Assembly: GCA_020650975.1 (NCBI GenBank)
Contig: JAIPMN010000670.1
Coordinates: 1-64,000 of the forward strand
DNA length: 64,000 nt
Origin: Apostichopus californicus
Taxonomy: Eukaryota; Echinodermata; Holothuroidea; Aspidochirotida; Stichopodidae
Direction: 5' to 3'
Position numbers and translations under genes: made by a program. Under the pieces are notes generated by a model, which did not search any database, was not told where the DNA came from, and saw only the letters and a list, made by a program, of their open reading frames with translations. Shown here piece after piece: positions 18,201-23,803 of the stretch. Numbering within the stretch: position 1 is the first letter of the stretch; each line of letters starts with the position of its first letter.

Positions 18201-20340
18201 CATCTTTCTCTAGTTATTCCTCGAACTAACAAAGTCACATATGGAGATTGTTCGTTCAGTGCAGCAGGTCCTAAACTCTGGAATTCTCTTCCTCATCACT
18301 TGAGAAATGTCACATCTATTGACACTTTTAAGAAGCATTTGAAAACTTATCTTTTTAGGCTTGAGTATGGGCATTAATCTTATTTGTTCTTTTATTCACA
18401 TTACTGTGCCCATTTTTATATTTTTATTGTGGTTTATAACCCTGTCTTATATCATTTTTTACTTTTACTGCTGTTGTAATTACTTTAAGGTTTTCTTAAG
18501 TTTGGTAATTTTATATTCCAGGTGTTGGTTCTTTTGTACAGTGCTCTTGAGCATGTTTTATTTCATGATAACAGCACTTTAATATTTGGTATTTATTATT
18601 TATTTATTATTTCCCTTGTTTCTGAACTTCAAATGACTTGTTATGTTCATTTTAAACTAAAGGGACAACGTTTTCCGTTCTTCTTTCTACTGTTTCTCTA
18701 CTGTTCCAGGTATCGACCGAATGGGAAGGCGCTGCAGCGCTTGTCACAGTACCAAGGATACTGGACCTTGACATAAACAAAACTAGAAACATAGCCAAAG
18801 AGTGAGTAGTTTCTCATCAACTTTATACATTATCACCTGGATGGGAATTTTCTCTTTCAGTTTGAACGATTGTAACATGAAAATTGAAGGGTCACACACT
18901 CGTCAGAACTTTCAGGCTACAATTCAACCAGGATTGAAATTCTTAGTGATCAATTTACATGTTTATGTTCAGCACAAAACTAATAAATATTTTAGTCTTC
19001 TTTCTGATCTCATAAAGTCATCTTTCCTCCGGTATCTATGTGACACTAAGGACTGTATAGGGATCAAACAACAAAATACAGGAAACTTATTATCTGGGGC
19101 TAGTCCCAAATATTCTAACCCAAGAATGGTTGGTACCTACATCAATTTTATCCACTGGTAACTAAAATGGTTCATGTCTTATATGTAATTAGTGGCTGAT
19201 AACTGAGTCAGACACAAACACCTATGGCCATCATTGTTGGCCATAGGTCATGTTGTTGATTGTTGTTGATTTTGTCATGTTGTTGTTGATTTTGTCATGT
19301 TGTTGATCTGTCTACGAGAAATGTCAGTATTCTAGCCTTCATTGTAGTCTATCTTTTATGCACGTCTTGTTTTATCTAAAAAAATATATTTTCAGTATGA
19401 GGTAGCTCGGTTAAGTGAACCCTCCTTGACCGTGGATGAAAAACTGCTTATGTCAAGCCTTTTATTTTCTAGGAATGCTCAAAGAATTATGAGGCGTGCG
19501 TATAACTGTTGCAACCATTTCTGCTCCTGGGAACACCACTTTAATACCAATTTCCCAATCTAACGGAGGACAGTATTATCAAAATCTGACCACTTTCTCA
19601 AATATTGAGCAAAGTGAAGATGCCCCACTCCCCTGTCCCCCTCCTCAGCCCCCTGTCCCCCTCCCCTGCCCCCTCCCCATTCACAATCACTGCAGTACAG
19701 CCATCGTGATCAAAGGGGTTTTGATACCAGTCATGATAAAACAGGACCATAACCTATTCATCCGATTTGCAAAACCAAAATCCACAGAAGACTCTGTTTA
19801 TATAACAGTATTCACTGAACAGCAATAGTTCTGCAGAGATCAGGAAAATCTGCTTCCTGGTGGGGTTTTGTATGTATGTATGTATTTTAGATCATCCTGC
19901 AAGCAGGAACTCCCAAAGAAGCCATCATTGGCTTATCAAAGCCACAAGCTGACCGAAGTCAGTCTCTTACATTCATATTTAAGGTCCATGATTATGAATT
20001 GTCAATTGTCAACAACTCTGTATCCGGACGACATACATTAATCTCGGAGTGACTCTTAACTCGGGACCTTATGATTGAGAGGCACCGGCGTTAACCACTG
20101 AGCTAACACTCCTAACAGGTTTTTTAACAGGAGGTGGGGTGTGGGGGGGGGGGCAGACACTCTGCACCAAACCTTCAACCTTGTTGTCAATGCTTTCTTT
20201 ACTATATTCTTCACAGTACGATAATCCGTCTCGGAATGGGAGACATGGACACCAGTGAAGAATTCACACCAAGGAAATGTCAAAAACATACCCTGCCTCC
20301 AGTCGCGACCCTGTTTCCACCGATCAACATTGACAAGTGA
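133..20340 (+). CDS. Long coiled-coil protein, 3' part of a 20+ exon gene (family not recognised)
   Basis: Twenty exons were joined by AG/GT borders and codon phase: 133-259, 1193-1256, 2019-2049, 3604-3725, 5535-5794, 6460-6593, 7478-7533, 8709-8763, 9227-9273, 9619-9747, 10898-10954, 12057-12139, 12646-12766, 13652-13777, 14451-14553, 15398-15501, 16185-16261, 17896-18100, 18710-18801, 20217-20340. They give about 705 codons, open at the 5' side. Most of the protein is rich in Glu, Lys, Gln and Leu with heptad-like spacing, so a long coiled coil is expected. The last three exons (about 140 residues) are different: a basic patch (PSKRRRGHLLQKRG), then a Pro-rich end (LPPVATLFPPINIDK). No enzyme motif, signal peptide or membrane segment is visible. 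Phases agree at every junction except e2 to e3, which suggests one missed small exon. A structural protein of cilia or cytoskeleton is possible but is only a guess. Confidence 0.85.
391..736. mobile_element. TTAA-flanked foldback MITE (piggyBac-like)
   Basis: TTAA at 391-394 and 733-736. The ends AGATCTGCGTTAT and, inverted, AGGTCTGCTTTAT match at 11 of 13 bases. Inverted similarity continues inward: 415-443 against 664-694 (GGAAA..TAATCGACC), and CTTTGTGTAAAC against its inverse near 570-590. It could fold as one long hairpin. No coding capacity. Confidence 0.65.
1193..1256 (+). CDS. Coiled-coil gene, exon e2
   Basis: The acceptor TTTACTAG is followed by codons for STITKLNIALDNLDCQLNDAL, then donor TTAG|GTGAGC. 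It starts in phase 0, matching e1, but ends in phase 1 while e3 starts in phase 0. A short exon between 1257 and 2010 is therefore likely missing. Confidence 0.7.
1319..1484. mobile_element. hAT-type MITE, short copy
   Basis: Ends CAGTGGCAGAGC and GCTCCACCACTC, with a perfect 8-bp target duplication CCTACCTA (1311-1318, 1485-1492). It is the same family as 2464-2794 but lacks about 165 bp of the middle. Confidence 0.85.
1850..1912 (+). CDS. Possible missed exon between e2 and e3
   Basis: An open stretch in the phase that e2 requires reads EFERMTHVYSEEEEDEEVL, acidic and helix-like. The acceptor side is pyrimidine-poor and no convincing phase-0 donor follows. It is offered only because a phase gap exists here. 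Confidence 0.2.
2019..2049 (+). CDS. Coiled-coil gene, exon e3 (31 bp micro-exon)
   Basis: Acceptor TTGCTTGCAG, codons DEFTQLYQSL plus one base, donor T|GTAAGA. The split codon joins exactly to e4 (T plus AC gives Tyr), reading DEFTQLYQSLYKQDEYANRL across the junction. Confidence 0.75.
2103..2203 (+). mobile_element. tRNA-derived SINE, 3' fragment
   Basis: Matches the body and tail of the SINE at 3828-4075 in the opposite orientation (GACTGACTTCGGTCAGCTTG, then GATAAGCCAATGAGGCTTC) and ends in ATACATAC repeats. The tRNA-like head is missing. Confidence 0.75.
2271..2960. repeat. About 3 diverged tandem copies of a ~140-bp unit
   Basis: The unit carries CCTCTACTCAGATCATTAGA, then ACATTTACTAACAGATTATTC and ATCGCATG-ATGGTCGATCA. 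Copies begin near 2271, 2409 and 2840; the last two are separated by a hAT-type MITE. Other intron sequence around it shows nothing. Confidence 0.6.
2464..2794. mobile_element. hAT-type MITE, full-length 331 bp
   Basis: Perfect 12-bp inverted ends CAGTGGCGGAGC / GCTCCGCCACTG and a perfect 8-bp target duplication CTTTTCAG (2456-2463, 2795-2802). No transposase. It sits inside a tandem repeat unit. Confidence 0.9.
3604..3725 (+). CDS. Coiled-coil gene, exon e4
   Basis: Acceptor CTTCCGTTCGCAG. The exon reads KQDEYANRLDVTENQSKAKQ and on to DQLKNYKRE, then donor GAG|GTAGTA. Strongly charged helical sequence. Confidence 0.85.
3828..4075 (-). mobile_element. tRNA-derived SINE, near full length
   Basis: On the minus strand a tRNA-like head carries an A-box-like TTAGCTAAGTGG and a B box GAGTTCGAGTC. 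A body and a TACATACATA tail follow at the low-coordinate end. It is the reference copy for this window. Confidence 0.82.
4190..4352. repeat. Tandem duplication, ~110-bp unit
   Basis: GTCATAGAGGCCTCTACAAACCC.. and GTGATAGAGGCCTGTAAACATCC.. are paired copies, each followed by CATACTT(A/C)ATACCAG. Diverged. Confidence 0.5.
4522..5420. repeat. Minisatellite, ~12 copies, 147-bp higher-order unit
   Basis: Units of 65-81 bp begin CCAATCACTGTCATTGTGGC and contain TAGTGAACATA..CTAGGTTGATGAGGCTG. From 4982 to about 5351 a 76-bp and a 71-bp form alternate, giving an exact 147-bp dimer (starts 4982, 5129, 5276; 5058, 5205). Outer copies are more diverged. The array ends about 115 bp before exon e5. Confidence 0.88.
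5463..5520. repeat. Duplicated T/G-rich tract before exon e5
   Basis: TTACTTATTTGTTGTTGTTTGTTTG occurs twice in tandem and forms much of the pyrimidine-rich region before the e5 acceptor. Confidence 0.6.
5535..5794 (+). CDS. Coiled-coil gene, exon e5 (largest)
   Basis: Acceptor CCCTGGTTAG, 260 bp, beginning VDTLEKELESMKQDMKSKEE with clear heptads. A short break (RSPVQPTKDLAAPGSPNEF, Pro- and Gly-bearing) probably interrupts the coil before it resumes with IARLKSDYDHEIHMLQEHN. The donor AAG|GTTAAT is weak, but its phase joins exactly to e6. Confidence 0.88.
6030..6394. mobile_element. TTAA-flanked MITE (piggyBac-like)
   Basis: TTAA at 6030-6033 and 6391-6394. Ends AGGCATTGAAGACTCGC and, inverted, AGGGTGTGAAGACTCGC share the TGAAGACTCGC core. 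No transposase. One base (6300) is N. Confidence 0.75.
6460..6593 (+). CDS. Coiled-coil gene, exon e6
   Basis: Acceptor GATCACCAG. The split codon gives Arg, then SEAAMRRMTQEAHTQLNSIH and on to DSTAAIFDKE, donor G|GTATAA. It lies 66 bp after a TTAA-flanked MITE. Confidence 0.85.
6864..7198 (+). mobile_element. LINE 3' end, family 1 (reverse transcriptase C-terminus plus tail)
   Basis: The frame to 7105 reads TYYGYRSFEYSGSYLWNKLP, then DHIRTCSKLSTFKSLLKTHLF, the usual C-terminal end of non-LTR reverse transcriptases. A 3' UTR (AAAGCGCCTTGAGCAGTGAC, GATTTGGCGCTATATCAG) and a TTATTATTA tail follow. 5'-truncated. Confidence 0.85.
7478..7533 (+). CDS. Coiled-coil gene, exon e7
   Basis: Acceptor TTTTTCAAG after a long pyrimidine tract. 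Reads GLADIGHEIKQMQNLTTDE, donor GAG|GTATGG. Phase matches both neighbours. Confidence 0.8.
7545..7830. mobile_element. Old inverted-repeat MITE, family M, copy 1
   Basis: Starts GGTCA..CTAAATATGCTAGAATGCC and ends AGCATGCTAAAATTTGGATCC. Similar start, middle (CTCACTGGGA, ACTTTTTGAAAA) and end occur at 13,063-13,285 and 49,295-49,860. Confidence 0.5.
8310..8615. repeat. Interspersed repeat with AAAGTGCCTTGCCCAAGGAC
   Basis: The block TGGGTGAAGAGAGGCAATGG then AAAGTGCCTTGCCCAAGGAC is a phrase I recall from dispersed repeats of many aquatic animals. Only one copy is seen here, and its borders are uncertain. Confidence 0.4.
8709..8763 (+). CDS. Coiled-coil gene, exon e8
   Basis: Acceptor AATACCTGCAG. 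Reads RPTDIKSKLNQMGGNAVE plus one base, donor C|GTGAGT. The split codon with e9 gives Leu. Confidence 0.78.
8864..8883. repeat. Poly-C tract of about 20
   Basis: Uninterrupted C run just before a fragment of family M (ATATGCTAGAAAGTCTGATTATGGTCA). A shorter C run is at about 1770-1782. Confidence 0.8.
9227..9273 (+). CDS. Coiled-coil gene, exon e9 (47 bp)
   Basis: Acceptor ATTTTCCCAG. Reads LVSLELKLSQAFMNK, donor AAG|GTATTC. Phase is consistent with e8 and e10. Confidence 0.78.
9619..9747 (+). CDS. Coiled-coil gene, exon e10
   Basis: Acceptor CTTATGACAG. Reads RLELKEALMPKQRTMTPALN and ends KENETLNEKLEK, donor AAG|GTAAAC. The second half is a textbook heptad coil. Confidence 0.87.
10898..10954 (+). 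CDS. Coiled-coil gene, exon e11
   Basis: Acceptor TTTTGCTTCAG. Reads SQELIVAGEYRFGELKRIN, donor AAT|GTAAGT. Phase 0 at both ends. Confidence 0.82.
12057..12139 (+). CDS. Coiled-coil gene, exon e12
   Basis: Acceptor TTTTGGTAG. Reads DEKYQALLDRHKGMILHSSN and ends LQRELKQL across the split codon, donor ACT|GTGAGT. The exon end plus donor is repeated 109 bp downstream in the intron. Confidence 0.87.
12132..12284. repeat. Duplication of the exon e12 end and its splice donor
   Basis: AAGCAACTGTGAG..ATGCTAATGATCACAGCAGTCA (12132-12176) recurs at 12241-12284, 109 bp away, with a few changes. The copies flank a G-rich 64-bp spacer. The second copy brings a donor-like CAACT|GTGAGC. Confidence 0.8.
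12646..12766 (+). CDS. Coiled-coil gene, exon e13
   Basis: Acceptor AACGTTTAG. Reads EEAFRKEMKKRDSKLRSMRG and ends NHQVLVNRLEMST, donor ACA|GTAAGT. Very charged; Arg/Lys-rich first half. Confidence 0.87.
12861..12958. repeat. Tandem duplication, 49-bp unit
   Basis: AAAGAGGGGGCTATGCAGGA..CTTGCTGGGTTCCCTGA occurs twice with about one indel of difference. Intronic. Confidence 0.85.
13063..13290. mobile_element. Old inverted-repeat MITE, family M, copy 2
   Basis: Starts GGTCCCAAATATGCTAGATA and ends AAAGCTTGCTATAATTTGGGGCC, roughly inverted to each other. The middle shares CACTGGGACATT and AGTACTTTTTGAAAAC with copy 1. Confidence 0.55.
13652..13777 (+). CDS. Coiled-coil gene, exon e14
   Basis: Acceptor CTTTCCATAG. 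Reads VQEEPEKPDISQLKLKVKDQ and ends GALKENKISLELHT, donor ACA|GTAAGA. Phase 0 at both ends. Confidence 0.87.
14177..14380. repeat. Tandem duplication, ~121-bp unit
   Basis: AAATACCTTATGAAAGCAGTTACTTTAA.. then TCACCCAGAATAGATCA..GTTTTTGATACATTTAA occurs twice, separated by an A-rich linker. Confidence 0.8.
14451..14553 (+). CDS. Coiled-coil gene, exon e15
   Basis: Acceptor TTGTCTTTAG. Reads ITVDIINQAMEVPEMRLRQM, then FERYIMFRRMQDQK, donor G|GTAGGA. This stretch is less repetitive than the rest and is probably the best query for finding the family. Confidence 0.87.
14658..14863 (-). mobile_element. tRNA-derived SINE, internally deleted copy
   Basis: Head with TTAGCTCAGTGGTTAACGCC and B box on the minus strand, tail TATGTATGTATG at the low-coordinate end. 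It lacks the body segment that holds TCCTGCAAGCAGGA in other copies. Confidence 0.8.
15014..15105 (-). mobile_element. LINE 3' tail, family 1, minus orientation
   Basis: TAATAATAATA then ATGAGACTTATATAGCGCCA then AATCAGTAGACAAA is the inverse of the 3' UTR at about 7140-7198. The GTAGACAAATCA piece is repeated. Confidence 0.75.
15398..15501 (+). CDS. Coiled-coil gene, exon e16
   Basis: Acceptor TTCCTCTGCAG. Reads EKMLEKIEDFANESDNEKEQ and ends ERMETKVNE, donor GAG|GTCAAG (C at +3 is unusual). The last 21 coding bases and the donor recur twice downstream with the better donor GAG|GTGAAG. Confidence 0.85.
15481..15830. repeat. Triplication of the exon e16 end, donor and intron start
   Basis: Three tandem copies start at 15481, 15602 and 15715 (ATGGAGACTAAAGTGAACGA or close), each followed by G|GT(C/G)AAGGGT, then GGTCGCTTAGAGACATCGAT and TTTGTTAAAGGCTGACATTT. 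Only the first is joined to the rest of the exon. Confidence 0.9.
16185..16261 (+). CDS. Coiled-coil gene, exon e17
   Basis: Acceptor CTTCTTCTTCAG. Reads SLDKWKERRLMLKQERTKIY then EQLLA, donor AAT|GTGAGT in phase 2. Matches e16 and e18. Confidence 0.85.
16310..16432 (-). mobile_element. LINE 3' UTR fragment, family 2, minus orientation
   Basis: Inverse of the 3' UTR at about 18,500-18,610: GTTCTTTTGTACAGTGCTCT, then TGAGCATGTTTTATTTCATG, then a TTATTATTA tail. Confidence 0.82.
16675..16760. repeat. AT-rich simple repeat (AATAATATAT)
   Basis: Overlapping runs of TATTAATAATATATAT and a repeat of TTCAATAATAATA. No other signal. Confidence 0.6.
17616..17795. mobile_element. Probable hAT-type MITE remnant
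   Basis: CAGGGCCGGATTAACC at the left and CCAGTCCACCCCTG at the right, flanked by CCCTTTGC and CCTTTTGC (7 of 8 alike). Inverted ends are weak beyond CAGGG. Confidence 0.45.
17896..18100 (+). CDS. Coiled-coil gene, exon e18
   Basis: Acceptor GGGTGTAG. Reads FDAVGDEAGITMIRPAEKLQ, then a basic patch, then FNTQTMTGKSMTLLGDRGPY ending WK, donor AAG|GTAAAA. Not coiled-coil: the protein changes character here. A LINE 3' end follows within 100 bp. Confidence 0.87.
18156..18612 (+). mobile_element. LINE 3' end, family 2 (reverse transcriptase C-terminus plus 3' UTR)
   Basis: The frame to 18377 reads VTYGDCSFSAAGPKLWNSLP, then HHLRNVTSIDTFKKHLKTYLF, the classic C-terminus of non-LTR reverse transcriptases. 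The 3' UTR holds CAGTGCTCTTGAGCATG. 5'-truncated, inserted just after exon e18. Confidence 0.87.
18710..18801 (+). CDS. Coiled-coil gene, exon e19
   Basis: Acceptor CTACTGTTCCAG. Reads VSTEWEGAAALVTVPRILDL, then DINKTRNIAK plus two bases, donor GA|GTGAGT. The split codon with e20 gives Asp. Confidence 0.83.
19245..19312. repeat. Short tandem repeat TGTTGTTGATTTTGTCA
   Basis: Three to four imperfect copies of TTGTTGATTTTGTCATG. Intronic. Confidence 0.7.
19870..20115 (-). mobile_element. tRNA-derived SINE, near full length
   Basis: Same structure as 3828-4075: head with TTAGCTCAGTGGTTAACGCC and B-box-like GAGTTAAGAGTC (altered), tail of TATGTATGTATG. It ends about 100 bp before the last exon e20. 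Confidence 0.82.
20217..20340 (+). CDS. Coiled-coil gene, last coding exon e20
   Basis: Acceptor ATTCTTCACAG. Reads TIIRLGMGDMDTSEEFTPRK and ends LPPVATLFPPINIDK before TGA at 20338-20340. Confidence 0.85.
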
Positions 20341-20433
20341 ATCTAAAATATTTAACGTGATGTGCAATATTTGTTTGGCTAATGATAATCTAATCAAGTG
20401 AAAAGTAATTTGCAAACTGCAATATTATCAAGC

Positions 20434-20439
20434 AATAAA
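20434..20439 (+). terminator. Polyadenylation signal AATAAA of the coiled-coil gene
   Basis: AATAAA lies 94 bp after the stop codon, in sequence with no other coding. More A-rich AATAAA-like hexamers follow at about 20,490-20,500. Confidence 0.5.
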
Positions 20440-23287
20440 CATTTCTAATATATTCAAGGATACATATATGTATGTATTTTTTGATGAAAATAAAATAAAA
20501 TATATTTATGACAACACAACACAGCTAATATTGTCATCAGTATCTTATACATTATTGGCCAACACATGCAACTATTATTAGGGGTAATGAAATGGTTTGT
20601 GGATGATAGGAGGTTGTATGGAGAACAAAATATTCGGTGGGGCTGGGGGGGGGGGGAGGGGGTCAGGAAGGTAGGGGTGGTTTTCAAATGTAATCCACAG
20701 GTGCACATCATAATTCACATTTAACCACTGAAAACTGAGATCCAACAGCCGTTATCAAGAATATACATAACATAATTTCATACTTAGCAAAGATGTATTT
20801 CAAGTGTTTACATTTTTCAACAGGCTTCAAACAAGAATATAATAAATTAATTGGATTAACATTTAAATTCATCAGACCAACTCATAGTTCATTCTTCACC
20901 TCTTTCCATTTCTGCTTGATTTATTTAACTCAGTACAACACCAAACATTACCAAACTTCCTCTGCTTGCTACAAGTGACAGCCTGACTTGTACCACTTCA
21001 AAACAACAACCCAAGTCAGCAATTAAGTCATAAATAGTGTTTCTCCTTTTCGCTAAAGCTGAAAACATTTCAAATATAACCGACACAAATCAGACTATAC
21101 ATTTGATGATAACCTGATTATTATGGGATACCAGTGCAAATGTCATTCTGTAAGTTTTGGTATAAGCTACCCGGTTTGAAAAGTGTGTGGGGGAGGGGGG
21201 GTGTGGGGAGGGGAGGGGAACAGGATTATATTTCATTAACAGAAACACTCTCTGTGAGATGGATATAAAACAATTCTTACTTTCACAGAAATCATTCAAC
21301 TCCTTTACTAGTCATGTGAAAGTTACATGTTGAAAAACTTGAAAGGTTTCAGTAAAAGTGCCATTGCTTGGGTCCATGAAATCTACCTTCACATTGGCAT
21401 ATCCCAGAAAACCTTTCATAAGGTTACTTTATGAATGTAATGGTTTGCAACAGGTCTGAGAACCCTTTTACTGTATGACTTTAGTCACAAATTGATACTG
21501 ATGTCATTTTTATTACAGAACATTAAACTTCCAGCAGTGATGGTTAGATTTCTATGATGTTACTTTGTGAGGAAATGTCCTTTGAAGATCCATTTGCAAT
21601 GGACACCTGAATAGAGTAACTCTTTTTGTTGTACTAATATATATCAATATCAGAGTTCTGGTCAAAGTTAGACTTTTGCGATGTATTTTTTTTTGGTGTT
21701 TTCGGTCTATAAAACTGAGTGATACCTAGCTAAATTGATAATACTCTAGAAACACAATTCAACAGAATGAAATAAACCACACACTAAGAGAGAGTATCAT
21801 TGCACTTCAACAGATTTACTTCAATAGATTTACTAACAAGAATGTCAGTCGACAATTGATAAATGTAATGGCATTTCAAACAGCTTAGCTTTCAATCTAT
21901 TTAGTATTAGAAATATGGAAGAAATACATTTAAAACACACACAAATGCAAATCAGAATATATTCATCGAAGATTTATGTGGTGGGTACAAACTCTTTTCT
22001 TGTAAATTCATCAGAATGATAACAATATAACAAATTAAAAATTAGATGACACCAGGATTAGCATTATCCCATGGTTGCATTTTTATTATCTCAGCGATTC
22101 TCTGGTCAAACAGTCCGCTTATCTTAAGTTATAGGTTATCACCGTAGACCCTTAAATATGTTAGATGATTAGGTAATGGTCACCAATATTCTTATGTTGA
22201 CAAACATTTTATAGCCACCCTAAAGGAAAAGGCATTTCTCCTTCAATAACACAATTTATTCTACAATTTCTAACTCTACAATGTCAGAGAATGATGAGAA
22301 GACTTCAAATCTCCAGGATCATATATTTGATAAATTTAATTACAAAAAAGTTTATTATTTGTGGTGATGTCCGATCCACATGTCTCAATTTAAAGGCCAT
22401 AACACTATAGACCCCAAAATATGCTAGAATATGCCAAATCTTTCTTCACCAATATTGCAAATTTAACCAAGTATTTTTTCAGCCACCATTGCCAATATTT
22501 CCTTTACCAAGCATTAATTTTTCCAATTTAAGAATCAGAATCTACGGGAAATTATTTTTTGAAACAGGTGAGCAATATTTAGCGGACTATATTTTGGATA
22601 CTGATGAACATAAATCTGTTCCAAAGTTCTTATCCTTTACTACTTCACACTTGGTTGAAGAATCTTGTCAAGATTCTCTGTTAATTAGACATTCGTTAGG
22701 ACTGTATAAAGAGGAAAGTGAGATCAGGTGATAAGAAGTGAACCTGTTAGTTCATTCCTGGAATAAAAAATTTCACAATACCAGCCAAAGCAGTCAGTCA
22801 GTGGGGTTATCGCTGTTTAAAGCCTGCAACCTTAGGATAATGGCAATCCCCCCTGCAACAAGCTGTTGAATATTCATAATAACAAGGGCTATTGCTATTG
22901 GTTAATTTCAGGTTGACCAATACGATAGCCCAGACAAAAGACTTATATATATTAACATATTTGAATAATTTCATTATAAAATCTAATGGACGCCTGGATA
23001 AAGAAATATTTTTGAGGTTTCAGGTTATTTCAATTATTTCAGTCAAAAATTTCAATTAACAAATACACATTGCAACAAAGTTTGAAAGATGCTCCTCCCT
23101 GGTGACAGCCTCCTATCATGCTGCTGTTAGACTTCTCACAAAGCCATTGTGTATATGCACAAATAATTGGACCTGGGTCATCTCTTTCCAGAAATCCAGG
23201 ATTCATCTCTGGGTTTATATATGAAGAACAAAGATCTGTGTTAACCCCAAAAATGACTAGAAGCATCTGTTATGACATGAATTCAAC
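20440..23287. other. Intergenic sequence, no gene seen
   Basis: AT-rich, with poly-G/C islands at about 20,640 and 21,185. Phrases resembling the ends of family M occur at about 22,150 and 22,415 (CCCCAAAATATGCTAGAATA). Short open frames show no recognisable motif. Confidence 0.6.
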
Positions 23288-23803
23288 CAAGTTAGCCCCC
23301 CCCCCCCTCTCCCATACTTAAACTTAAGTCAAAATTTATTGATAGAGGACTTATGCAGCAATGCAAGCCCCCTTCACTATATTAAATATATAGGGGAGGA
23401 AAGTTTTGGATAATTTTAGTGCAGATTTTAGTGCTTAGATTGGGATTTCTGTCTAATCAAGTTTGTTATGACATTAGCCAGTTATGACTTATGACTTAAG
23501 CAAAGTTATGACTTAAACCAAGTTACCCCCTATACTGAAACTTAAGTCAAACTTTATTGACAGAGGACTTATGTTGCAATGCAAGCCCCCTTCACTGTAT
23601 TTAATCTTATTTGTATATTAATGGAACATCTGTTGCAGATGGGTTTGCTAAAGCCAACACCACTTACCCTGAGGTGTTGTTGCATAAGTGGATTTAAGTT
23701 GCATATGTCTCTATGTTTAATAAATAGGGGAGGAAATTTTTGGATAATTTTAGTGCAGATTTCAGTGCTTATATTGGGATTTCTGTCTAATCAATTTACC
23801 ATC
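23288..23803. repeat. Direct duplication; the second copy is ~110 bp longer
   Basis: AAACTTAAGTCAAAATTTAT, GAGGACTTATG, TGCAAGCCCCCTTCACT and GGGGAGGAAA..TTTTGGATAATTTTAG recur in the same order at 23,288-23,465 and 23,520-23,803. The right copy has about 110 extra bases (about 23,610-23,722). Confidence 0.75.

Noticed and set aside
17777-18229. 150-codon plus-strand frame
   Set aside because: Only 17,896-18,100 is the real exon e18; the rest is intron on both sides read in the same frame.
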